From an uncultured Blautia sp. (GTDB lineage: Bacteria; Bacillota; Clostridia; Lachnospirales; Lachnospiraceae): a stretch of 10,260 nucleotides of DNA. Under the pieces are notes generated by a model. That model was given only the letters and a program-made list of their open reading frames with translations. It did no database searches and had not been told where the DNA came from. Positions 1-6,198 of the stretch are shown here, piece after piece (position 1 is the stretch's first letter; every line of letters starts with the position of its first letter). The stretch covers positions 1-10,260 of the forward strand of contig CATXEA010000047.1 in assembly GCA_958367245.1 (NCBI GenBank), in the 5' to 3' direction. The translations under genes were made by a program, and so were the position numbers.

Positions 1-230
1 ATTGGTACTGCATACGTGGAAAACCGCACATCGAAACTCAGGTCGAAATGGTCCACCGCCTTGAGAAGCCCGATACTTCCAATCTGAAACAAATCATCCA
101 TCTCCACGCCTCTTCCCAGAAACCTTTTCGCTACACTGTAGATTAATCCTGTATTTTCCTCGAACAATGTATCTCTTGCCTCTTTATCCCCCTGGTGCGA
201 ACGCCCGATCAGGGCAAGAGTATGTTCCAT
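1..230 (-). CDS. sigF: RNA polymerase sporulation sigma factor SigF, N-terminal part (cut by window edge)
   Basis: This is the first 76 codons of the early forespore sigma factor, which directs RNA polymerase to forespore genes once released from the anti-sigma factor SpoIIAB. The ATG lies at 230-228, with GGAGG at 240-236 and a 5-nt spacer; the ribosome binding site overlaps the spoIIAB stop region, so translation is probably coupled. The visible protein begins MEHTLALIGRSHQGDKEARD, then shows sigma-70 region 2 features: LIYSVAKRF, then DDLFQIGSIGLLKAVDHFD (core binding, region 2.1-2.2) and FSTYA (start of region 2.3). The rest, including promoter-binding region 4, is beyond base 1. The family and gene order spoIIAA-spoIIAB-sigF identify it; the paralogues SigG, SigE and SigB share region 2 but not this operon. 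Confidence 0.93.
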   Translation of the reverse strand, partial: MEHTLALIGRSHQGDKEARDTLFEENTGLIYSVAKRFLGRGVEMDDLFQIGSIGLLKAVDHFDLSFDVRFSTYAVP

Positions 231-232
231 TC

Positions 233-658
233 CTACCTCCCTATGACTTTTTTCATATGCACAGTTGTCCCGGCTCCCACACAGGATTCTACGGACAGTT
301 CATCCATAAAGGCTTCCATAAACGTAAAGCCCATACCGGAGCGTTCCTTGTCCGGCTTAGTGGTAAATAATGGCTCCATTGCTTTTTTGACATCTGCGAT
401 TCCTTTTCCGCTGTCCGTTACATCCACGAACAATTCCTTCCCACTGAGCCGGCATTTCACCTCAATTTCCTTAATTTCCCCTTCATACCCGTGGATGATG
501 CAGTTGGTTACAGCCTCTGATACCGCAGTTTTTAAATCTGCCACCTCCTCCAGGGTAGGATTCAACTGTGTGCAGAATGCAGCCACAGCAATCCTTGCCA
601 GCCCCTCGTTTACAGGCCGGCTCTCAAAAACAAGCCTCATTTCATTGGTATTTTCCAT
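233..658 (-). CDS. spoIIAB: Anti-sigma F factor SpoIIAB (serine kinase)
   Basis: SpoIIAB is a dimeric GHKL-fold ATPase that binds SigF and blocks it, and also phosphorylates SpoIIAA on serine to keep that antagonist inactive. The protein is 141 residues, the normal family length. I chose the ATG at 658-656 because SD-like GAGGGGGAG lies at 673-665 and the sequence from MENTNEMRLVF matches the family start; an upstream in-frame ATG at 712 would overlap spoIIAA by over 50 nt. Visible motifs: the N-box EAVTNCIIHGYEG (Glu48 as likely catalytic base, Asn52 for Mg-ATP), the G1 box DSGKGI (Asp82), the ATP-lid region LFTTKPDKERSGMGFT with the G2 box, and GTT near residue 131. Arg22 corresponds to the SpoIIAA/SigF-contacting arginine of B. 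subtilis. The start follows the spoIIAA stop after 1 nt (TGAGATG), and the stop overlaps the sigF ribosome binding site. Confidence 0.97.
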   Translation of the reverse strand: MENTNEMRLVFESRPVNEGLARIAVAAFCTQLNPTLEEVADLKTAVSEAVTNCIIHGYEGEIKEIEVKCRLSGKELFVDVTDSGKGIADVKKAMEPLFTTKPDKERSGMGFTFMEAFMDELSVESCVGAGTTVHMKKVIGR

Positions 659-659
659 C

Positions 660-1001
660 TCATTCTCCCCCTCTATTCCCATTATTTTCTGATTCTCCAC
701 TGATTTCCACATATTTATGAACGCCCGATAAATGCAAAAGCTTCTCCATCCGGCTGCTCACATGAACAGCGCTCAAAGCATTGTTTCTCATTCCAAGAGC
801 CTTATACCGTCCCATGATCAGACCGATTCCCGAGCTGTCCATAAACTGTGTTTTTTCGAAATCAAACACAATCTTTTTTATATAAGTTCTTTCCATAATC
901 CTGTCCGATTCCCTGCGTATTGCATCAGATACCGGGTGGTCTACCTCCCCGGGCAAAAAAATAGTCAGACAGCTTCCATTGACCATCAGCATCTCATCCA
1001 T
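660..1001 (-). CDS. spoIIAA: Anti-anti-sigma factor SpoIIAA
   Basis: This is a 113-residue STAS-domain protein. In its unphosphorylated form it binds SpoIIAB and frees SigF; SpoIIAB kinase inactivates it and SpoIIE phosphatase reactivates it. The family signature FMDSSGIGLIMGRYK is present, with Ser57 as the expected phosphorylation site (Ser58 in B. subtilis) at the start of a helix. The frame stays open upstream to 1118, but that extension runs through the terminator of the preceding gene and encodes a Phe-rich, non-STAS sequence. The ATG at 1001-999 has AAAGGGGG (1016-1009) with a 7-nt spacer and gives the normal family length, so I use it; ATG at 992 is possible but worse placed. It is the first gene of the spoIIA operon. 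In B. subtilis this operon is driven by SigH and Spo0A; I could not assign a SigH promoter or Spo0A box here with confidence. Confidence 0.96.
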   Translation of the reverse strand: MDEMLMVNGSCLTIFLPGEVDHPVSDAIRRESDRIMERTYIKKIVFDFEKTQFMDSSGIGLIMGRYKALGMRNNALSAVHVSSRMEKLLHLSGVHKYVEISGESENNGNRGGE

Positions 1002-1024
1002 ATCCAGTCCCCCTTTATCATTGT

Positions 1025-1040
1025 GAACGCCTCCGCGTTC
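1025..1040. repeat. Perfect inverted repeat upstream of spoIIAA
   Basis: The sequence gaacgc-ctcc-gcgttc is a perfect 6-bp inverted repeat with a 4-nt loop, 8 nt before the AAAGGGGG ribosome binding site of spoIIAA. A second perfect inverted repeat, gctgc-aaa-gcagc, lies at 1057-1069. They could be hairpins in the spoIIA leader or binding sites for a dimeric regulator. Neither matches the Spo0A box, and no role is assigned. Confidence 0.5.
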
Positions 1041-1080
1041 TGATTTTGAAATCCACGCTGCAAAGCAGCTCTTTTCTCCG

Positions 1081-1122
1081 AAAAAGAAAAAAGGAGATGC
1101 ACATATATTTTCGTGCATCCCC
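1081..1122 (-). terminator. Rho-independent terminator after the zinc-ribbon/TPR gene
   Basis: Read on the minus strand, GGGGATGCAC (1122-1113), a 10-nt loop, and GTGCATCTCC (1102-1093) form a 10-bp stem with one G-T pair, followed by TTTTTTCTTTTT (1092-1081). It lies 43 nt past the stop of the zinc-ribbon/TPR gene and should separate the folC unit from spoIIA. The flanks CTCCGAAAA (minus, 1131-1123) and TTTTCGGAG (1084-1076) are also complementary, so a longer or shifted pairing is possible. Confidence 0.85.
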
Positions 1123-1164
1123 TTTTCGGAGGTTTCTCTGTTCGTATTATTTCTTCATTATAAA

Positions 1165-2538
1165 TCAATAGCCATCGCCGGAATAACCGTCTCCCGAATA
1201 GCCGTCTCCCGAATAGCCATCCCCTGAGTAGCCATCTCCCGAATAGCTGTCTCCTGAGTAACCGCCTCCTGTGTAGCTGCCGTCCGGTGAACCTTCTCCC
1301 TGATAGCCGTCTCCTGCCGAAGACTCATCCGGTGAAGCGGATGGGTCTTCCATCTCCCCGTCTCCGGATTCTCCGTCTTCCTCACTGCTTTCAATTCCGC
1401 TCACTCCCGTATTAGTGCAGATGGTGTTATAAATCCCCATCACATCGTCCGAAAGCATGTCCACATATACCTGTTGGATTTTCAGCGCAGCCTCGTCCCA
1501 GTTCTCCTGAATCATTGCAGAATAAGAAGCCATCAGAGCCTCATAGCTGGAAGCCTTTTTCTTTTCTTCTTCAAGCTGCTTCGCAGCCGCTTCCATAGTG
1601 TCTCCGGACTCCTGCGCCCGATTCTGCGCCTTGGAAAGCTCCACTCCCTGACTCGCCAGAGATTCGCTGTATTTGACAATCTGCTTATTCGCTTCTCTGT
1701 AAATCCCCTGCCTGATAGCCGGAACTGCCAGAAGCCAGAACGCCAGCGCCCCTGCCGCAAAGCCTGCCATCAGGGTAAAAAACAGCGAAGCTCTTCCCCT
1801 TGATTTATAAACAGGCGGTTGAACAGGCTGATCGCCAAAAAGACTGTCTTCCCTGTCCTGTGTCGTCTGATTTCCTTTAAAAAATCCCTTACTCTTATGC
1901 TCCAGCTTCGTCGTAACTCCTGTCTGCTCATCCACTTCGCGCAGGAAGCGCAGAGTCGTAGTATTCGTCTTATCAATCTTCGCAGCCTTGCGCAGAGTTC
2001 TTCTGGCTTTATTCCACTCCTCGTTCTTAATCTGAATCAAAGCCAGAAGATGATAGCCCTTAATGAGCTTGGAGTTCTGTGTGAGAATTTTTTTCAGACG
2101 GATAGCCGCCATATCTTCATGCCCGTCCCTGCACAGGGCAAGAGCATCGTTGTACTTCTTAATTGTTTCGTTTATCGCCTCAAGCTTGTTCGGATTGGCC
2201 TGCAGCTTATCAATATACTCCGACGCCAGATTCCTTCCCGGCTGGAGATTCTTGCTGATGACCCACTCGCTTAAAGCAGCTACTACCTCTCCTGTCTCGA
2301 AATAAACAAGCCCCAGAAGATTTCTTGCCTGAATGTTGCCTTTATTATAAGTCAGACTCTGCTTCAGGCAGTTGATCGCCCCCGAAAGATCGCGGATACT
2401 GGCTTTTTCAAGTCCCTGATTGTAATAATACTTGGAAAGATAATCTACCTTTTTCTGAACAAGCACATTACATCCGCAATGGGTACAGTAATCCAGATCC
2501 ATATCTGTCAGATAGGCGCCGCAATTCATACAGTTCAT
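1165..2538 (-). CDS. Zinc-ribbon, TPR, single-pass membrane protein with SGDGY repeat tail
   Basis: This 457-residue protein has no assigned function. The start at 2538 has AAGGAGA with a 5-nt spacer. A second ATG three codons later would lose the first Cys of the zinc ribbon. Domain order: a zinc ribbon with CxxC at 3-6 and CTHC at 18-21; two blocks of TPR-like helices at about 33-110 and 125-205 (NYNKG/ARNLLGLVYFETGE type pattern); a basic linker (KSRGR, 245-249); one membrane segment at about 251-275; a probable coiled coil at about 280-335; an acidic stretch at 383-410; and a C-terminal tail of repeated SGDGY. With basic residues before the membrane segment and no signal peptide, the zinc ribbon and TPR part is likely cytoplasmic and the coiled coil and tail outside. 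The gene is 10 nt after a small ORF that overlaps folC, so all three are likely co-transcribed. A scaffold or assembly role is only a guess from the TPRs. Confidence 0.88.
   Translation of the reverse strand: MNCMNCGAYLTDMDLDYCTHCGCNVLVQKKVDYLSKYYYNQGLEKASIRDLSGAINCLKQSLTYNKGNIQARNLLGLVYFETGEVVAALSEWVISKNLQPGRNLASEYIDKLQANPNKLEAINETIKKYNDALALCRDGHEDMAAIRLKKILTQNSKLIKGYHLLALIQIKNEEWNKARRTLRKAAKIDKTNTTTLRFLREVDEQTGVTTKLEHKSKGFFKGNQTTQDREDSLFGDQPVQPPVYKSRGRASLFFTLMAGFAAGALAFWLLAVPAIRQGIYREANKQIVKYSESLASQGVELSKAQNRAQESGDTMEAAAKQLEEEKKKASSYEALMASYSAMIQENWDEAALKIQQVYVDMLSDDVMGIYNTICTNTGVSGIESSEEDGESGDGEMEDPSASPDESSAGDGYQGEGSPDGSYTGGGYSGDSYSGDGYSGDGYSGDGYSGDGYSGDGY
1168..1257 (-). repeat. Six tandem 15-bp repeats encoding SGD(G/S)Y
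   Basis: Six in-frame 15-bp units encode SGDSY once and SGDGY five times, up to the last codon of the zinc-ribbon/TPR gene. A degenerate seventh unit (TGGGY) lies at 1258-1272. Units differ mainly at wobble positions (for example plus-strand atagccgtctcccga against atagccatcccctga). That pattern suggests selection for the peptide rather than a very recent DNA expansion, although the units at 1183-1197 and 1198-1212 differ by one base. Confidence 0.9.
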
Positions 2539-2548
2539 GTATTTCTCC

Positions 2549-2701
2549 TTACTTTATCCGCTTGCCGTTTTTTGCCTCACGAAGAATCTCCTGAAGAATA
2601 TCCAGAATATCCGTCAGCTCGTGGTCATAAATCGCGCCCTCCGCGTCCGTCACATCCAGACACGGCTCAAACTTCTTAAGTTCCTCTTCATAATCGATCA
2701 T
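2549..2701 (-). CDS. Small acidic protein of 50 residues, translationally coupled to folC
   Basis: This short reading frame fills the gap between folC and the zinc-ribbon/TPR gene. It begins MIDYEEELKKFEPCLDVTDA and ends REAKNGKRIK before TAA at 2551-2549. The ATG at 2701-2699 shares ATGA with the folC stop (TGA 2700-2698), the classic arrangement for translational coupling. AGGAG lies 9 nt upstream, inside folC. The next gene starts 10 nt after the stop. The sequence is acidic in the first half and looks amphipathic and helical at about 28-43 (ELTDILDILQEILREA), with a basic end. No Cys pair, signal peptide or membrane segment is present. I do not recognise a named family. The tight packing between two genes and protein-like composition argue that it is real. 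Confidence 0.75.
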   Translation of the reverse strand: MIDYEEELKKFEPCLDVTDAEGAIYDHELTDILDILQEILREAKNGKRIK

Positions 2702-3999
2702 TTCTTCATTCTCCTGATGATATCTTTGATTTCACCAACAAGGTACAGAGAGCCTGCGCAGAACAGCATTCCATCCGGTCCCTTGGCTGCAAGGGCTCTT
2801 GGGAAAGCCTCCATGACATTTGACACAGCCTCCACGCTCTCACATCCCATTTTTTCAAAAAGAGCGGCAAACTCCTCTGCAGGTACGCCGCGGTAACCGC
2901 CTACCTCTGTTACGATTACATGGCGGAATTTAATCCTGCTGCAGATTGTGTGAATCATATCTGTGAAATCCTTATCCTCCACTGCGGAAAAAAGCAGCGT
3001 CAAAGGGTACTCCTTCTGGAAGTGCTCCGCAGTCTCCACAAACTTCTCCACTCCGTCCTCATTGTGAGCGCCGTCCACAATTACCCCCGGAAGAACTGTC
3101 TCCATTCTGCCCTGCCAGCGGGTCTTCTTCATTCCCTCCTGAATCTGCTCCATGGAAATCTCAAGTCCCATATCCCTGAGGATTTCCAGAGAAGTAAGTG
3201 CAAGAGACGCATTCATCACCTGATATCCGGCGATAAACGGAATCTTAAATACCGTATCACCATAATACGCATTTTTGAAACAAAAATCAATGCCCTCACA
3301 GGTGTTTCTGATAATCTCCCCATTCTCCCGTTTCACCTCGTAAGCCGGACATCCAAGCTCCTCAGCCTTTGCGCGGATTACCTCTGCTGCCTCCGGGTCG
3401 TTTCCATCGTAGATAACCGGAACTCCCGGAACCATAATTCCCGCCTTCTCCCCGGCAATCTCACGGACTGTATTTCCGAGATACTGCATGTGGTCAAGAC
3501 TGATAGAGGTAATGACACAGATCATCGGATTCTCAATGGAGGTCGTCGCATCCAGTCTTCCTCCAAGCCCTGTTTCCAGAGTCACATAATCCACCCCTGC
3601 ATCGGCAAATATCAGCATCCCCATAAGGAAAAGCATCTCGAAATAAGTCGGATGATAGCTTCCCTCTGCAACAAGCTCATCGGCAAGAGCTTTCACCTTA
3701 TGAAATGCCTTAAGAAACGCATCATTGTCGATATTTACCTCATTAATCTGAAATCTCTCGTTAATCTCTACCAGATGAGGAGAGGTAAAAAGCCCGCAGG
3801 AATATCCCGCTTCTCTCAGAACGGAAGTAATAAATGCACAGGTACTTCCCTTTCCGTTCGTTCCCGCAACATGGATCACGCGGAATTTATCCTGAGGATT
3901 CCCAAGCCTTCTTAAACACTCCTTTGTATGCTCCAGAGAATTCTTCTTCGTAAACTTCGGAGTCTCATCAATATAAGCAACTGCTTCTTCGTAATTCAT
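2698..3999 (-). CDS. folC: Bifunctional folylpolyglutamate synthase / dihydrofolate synthase FolC
   Basis: FolC is a cytoplasmic Mur-ligase-family enzyme that adds glutamate to dihydropteroate and to reduced folates using ATP, which retains folates in the cell. The protein is 433 residues, normal for the family. Visible motifs: the P-loop GTNGKGS at 46-52, TSPHL at 72-76, LETGLGGRLDATT at 141-153, SLDHMQYLG at 167-175 with the Mg-binding His, GEKAGI at 183-188 (carbamylated Lys position), and DGAHN in the second domain. I chose the ATG at 3999-3997 with GGTGG upstream; GTG codons at 4014 and 4011 are in frame and would add 4-5 residues, so the start is slightly uncertain. It has its own promoter at 4081-4108. 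In B. subtilis folC directly follows valS; here an LTA-synthase-like gene sits between them. Confidence 0.96.
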   Translation of the reverse strand: MNYEEAVAYIDETPKFTKKNSLEHTKECLRRLGNPQDKFRVIHVAGTNGKGSTCAFITSVLREAGYSCGLFTSPHLVEINERFQINEVNIDNDAFLKAFHKVKALADELVAEGSYHPTYFEMLFLMGMLIFADAGVDYVTLETGLGGRLDATTSIENPMICVITSISLDHMQYLGNTVREIAGEKAGIMVPGVPVIYDGNDPEAAEVIRAKAEELGCPAYEVKRENGEIIRNTCEGIDFCFKNAYYGDTVFKIPFIAGYQVMNASLALTSLEILRDMGLEISMEQIQEGMKKTRWQGRMETVLPGVIVDGAHNEDGVEKFVETAEHFQKEYPLTLLFSAVEDKDFTDMIHTICSRIKFRHVIVTEVGGYRGVPAEEFAALFEKMGCESVEAVSNVMEAFPRALAAKGPDGMLFCAGSLYLVGEIKDIIRRMKK

Positions 4000-4080
4000 A
4001 AAAAAATCCACCACTTTATCTAATGTATTTTTTGTGGCAGTCGGCGTCCCTTTCAGACGCGTCCTCCTGTCACACTAACC

Positions 4081-4108
4081 ATTATATAATAGTGGTGGAA
4101 GATGTCCA
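4081..4108 (-). promoter_or_regulatory. Sigma-A type promoter of folC
   Basis: On the minus strand, TGGACA (4108-4103) and a perfect TATAAT (4086-4081) are separated by 16 nt. The predicted start near 4074 gives a leader of about 75 nt. That leader can form a GC-rich hairpin (GCGTC/GACGC, with flanking GTGaCAG/CTGcCAC) before the folC ribosome binding site. This promoter would drive folC, the small ORF and the zinc-ribbon/TPR gene. Confidence 0.75.
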
Positions 4109-4170
4109 GTCCTAATCGTAATATTTTATACGACAGGAACATTTATTTTTTTTAATTTCTGTGAAAAAAT

Positions 4171-6183
4171 CTATTTTTCCGGCAATTTCCATTTATTCTG
4201 GGAATAAAGGGCATAGCAGGAACGGTCATAGCTCTTGCTCAACGCCTTCCTTGTGGAACTGTTGCTTCGCTGAATCACAGCCAGACGGTCAAAGTCGTCA
4301 AGCTCCCGTCCTGTAATGATAAGTGTTGTCGGATTCACGTAAATGGTGTCGTACCATTCCCCGTTAATCTGAACCTCACTGGACGGCGTGAAATTCGTTC
4401 CTCCGATATAATAAGTGAAATTTGATGAGGCAACAAGCTGAAGGGAATCCAGCGTTGTATCATAAATTCCCATCCGCATCTTCGTTCTCTTGAACGGATT
4501 TTCTTTATTATATGCGTATTTCTCGCCATAGAGAAGGTCGTACTGAAGAGTTTCCAGATCCACCTGATAATTCTTCGTGTTCCTTCTCGCCTGATGATAG
4601 CGAAAAATCGTACCGTCATGGATGCCGACTCTGTCCATAACCTCTGCTGCCATCTGGTAAGCTGCAAGGTTTTCGTCCTTCTGCGGAAGCCCGAAGTTAT
4701 CCCAGATTACATAGCTGGTCTGGAACAGATACTTATTCTTCACATCATCGACTGTCAGATCCAGTGTCGGGAGATGGTCGCCGTACATCACAAGCACCAC
4801 ATCCTCCGGATACTGGGAAAGCCTTTCTGTCAGTTCTTTGATGAAATCATCCATTTCCCTGAGCTGATTCACATAGTATTCCCACTGATAATTTTTCTCT
4901 GTAGTCGGCGCTCCGGATACTTTCACCGCCGGATCATTCAGAATGGGTTCCTCCGGATAAGCTCCGTGTCCCTGAACTGAAATCGTATAAACATAATCCG
5001 GTTCCTCCGTAGCTTCCATTGCTTTCAGAATCTCATCTGTAAGAATCTTGTCCTGTACCCAGCCAAGAGGTGTTTTTTCGTCCTCCTCAGGCATATATTC
5101 CTCAGAAGTGAAGGAATCAAATCCAAGATTCGGGAAAATCGACCTTCTTCCGTAAAAATTCGCCTCATTGTTATGTATCGCATGGGTACTGTATCCCAGA
5201 TTCTTGAGAACATAAGGCGCGCTCTCACAGGTTTTCTCCTTGAGAATACTCTTATAAGGATATTCTCCGGGTCCGAAATAGTGAAGACTCATTCCCGTAA
5301 TACTCTCAAACTCCGTATTTGCAGTACCTGCTCCTACAGAAGGCACTTTATAATATCCGGAAGAGTATTCTTCCATAAGCTTCCTGAATGTGGGAATTGG
5401 GTCTTCCGAAAACTTCAGCCACTCTACAAGAGTCGGGTCAAAGAAGGTTTCAAGCTGCAGGAATATAATATTTGGATAATCCCCCTCTTTTGTCTTTGGC
5501 AGATTACGTTCTGTACGCTCGATTCTCGCAATCTCGCTTTCAGAATAATCCCTCGGACAACTGATTCCCGTGTTAAAAATAGTCGTCGCCAGACAGTATG
5601 GATAGCCATAGTCCTCGTAGGCGAAAGCTATATTACCGAAATAGTTGGACAGCACTCTCTTCTCCAGCGCAAGCTTGGTGCTTCCTGCAAAGAGGAGAGC
5701 ACCGGCAAGCACAAGGGGAATGTTATATTTATATTTCAGCGGTCCCTGATATTTCGGTCCTTTTATAAATAACATCACAAGTAACAGGACCAGAATTGCA
5801 AATAAAATGCAGACTACTACAACACCTGCAAAAGGCAGATATTTATTGGCAATCTTCAGAGCATCTGTAATCATATGAAGATCAGGCCCTGTGAAAGGAG
5901 TGACGCGGGTCATCAGCAGTACGCCGTTAATGATTCCCAGTGTCAGCCAGAAGATACTCACAAGCACACGCCAGAAGCATCTTCTTCTGAACAGATACAC
6001 AATCAGCGAGGTAGTAAAAATAAATGCGGCATTGTAAAGAAATACCAGCGGTCTTCCGGTCATGTAAGTCCATGCTTCCGTAAAAGAATGACGGCAGATC
6101 GCCTCAATGATGAAATATCCGGCAAGACTGCAAAGCGCGTGCAGAATCAGGGAAATTTTATTAAAAACCTTGTACCACTTCAT
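4171..6183 (-). CDS. LTA synthase family membrane phosphoglycerol transferase with TIG-like C-terminal domain
   Basis: This 670-residue protein belongs to the alkaline-phosphatase/sulfatase superfamily branch that transfers glycerol phosphate from phosphatidylglycerol to wall polymers on the outer face of the membrane. About five hydrophobic segments lie at 11-30, 46-65, 71-92, 117-141 and 154-172, as in LtaS. The extracellular domain shows QLETF (Glu245, metal), GAGTANTEFE (Thr287 at the nucleophile position), SVQGHGAYP (His406) and MYGDHLP (Asp469, His470, metal). Residues about 581-638 read like a TIG/IPT beta-sandwich (IGGTNFTPSSEVQINGEW, then VNPTTLIITG), not a usual LtaS part. The ATG at 6183 has AGGAG with a 7-nt spacer; an in-frame TTG precedes it. 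It starts 15 nt after valS and lacks a promoter of its own that I can see, so it likely depends on the valine T-box. Whether the product is LTA or another glycerophosphate decoration cannot be told. Confidence 0.92.
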   Translation of the reverse strand: MKWYKVFNKISLILHALCSLAGYFIIEAICRHSFTEAWTYMTGRPLVFLYNAAFIFTTSLIVYLFRRRCFWRVLVSIFWLTLGIINGVLLMTRVTPFTGPDLHMITDALKIANKYLPFAGVVVVCILFAILVLLLVMLFIKGPKYQGPLKYKYNIPLVLAGALLFAGSTKLALEKRVLSNYFGNIAFAYEDYGYPYCLATTIFNTGISCPRDYSESEIARIERTERNLPKTKEGDYPNIIFLQLETFFDPTLVEWLKFSEDPIPTFRKLMEEYSSGYYKVPSVGAGTANTEFESITGMSLHYFGPGEYPYKSILKEKTCESAPYVLKNLGYSTHAIHNNEANFYGRRSIFPNLGFDSFTSEEYMPEEDEKTPLGWVQDKILTDEILKAMEATEEPDYVYTISVQGHGAYPEEPILNDPAVKVSGAPTTEKNYQWEYYVNQLREMDDFIKELTERLSQYPEDVVLVMYGDHLPTLDLTVDDVKNKYLFQTSYVIWDNFGLPQKDENLAAYQMAAEVMDRVGIHDGTIFRYHQARRNTKNYQVDLETLQYDLLYGEKYAYNKENPFKRTKMRMGIYDTTLDSLQLVASSNFTYYIGGTNFTPSSEVQINGEWYDTIYVNPTTLIITGRELDDFDRLAVIQRSNSSTRKALSKSYDRSCYALYSQNKWKLPEK

Positions 6184-6198
6184 CAAAACACTCCTTTA

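Noticed and set aside
1041..1090. SigH promoter or Spo0A box before spoIIAA
   Set aside because: GTGGATTT and CGGAGAA resemble SigH -35 boxes but no GAAT-type -10 sits at the right distance, and no TGTCGAA-like box with fewer than about three mismatches was found.
1002..1118. Longer N terminus of SpoIIAA starting at 1118
   Set aside because: The added residues run through an intrinsic terminator and are not STAS-like; the ATG at 1001 has a proper ribosome binding site and gives the family length.
1168..1272. Possible CRISPR array in the tandem repeats
   Set aside because: The units are 15 bp, contiguous and in frame with a coding sequence, with no spacers.
1158..1394. Frame on the minus strand with ATQE/AIRE repeats
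   Set aside because: It is the same 15-bp repeat read in another frame; the SGDGY frame belongs to a full-length gene with start, domains and ribosome binding site.
2920..3915. 331-codon open frame on the plus strand opposite folC
   Set aside because: It is wholly antisense to a gene with complete FolC motifs, and its translation shows no domain and has a His/Leu/Arg/Ile bias typical of an antisense shadow.
4022..4055. Small leader ORF upstream of folC behind AGGAGG (minus strand)
   Set aside because: Only CTG or ACG codons lie at suitable spacing, and the frame simply continues into folC; there is no standard start codon.
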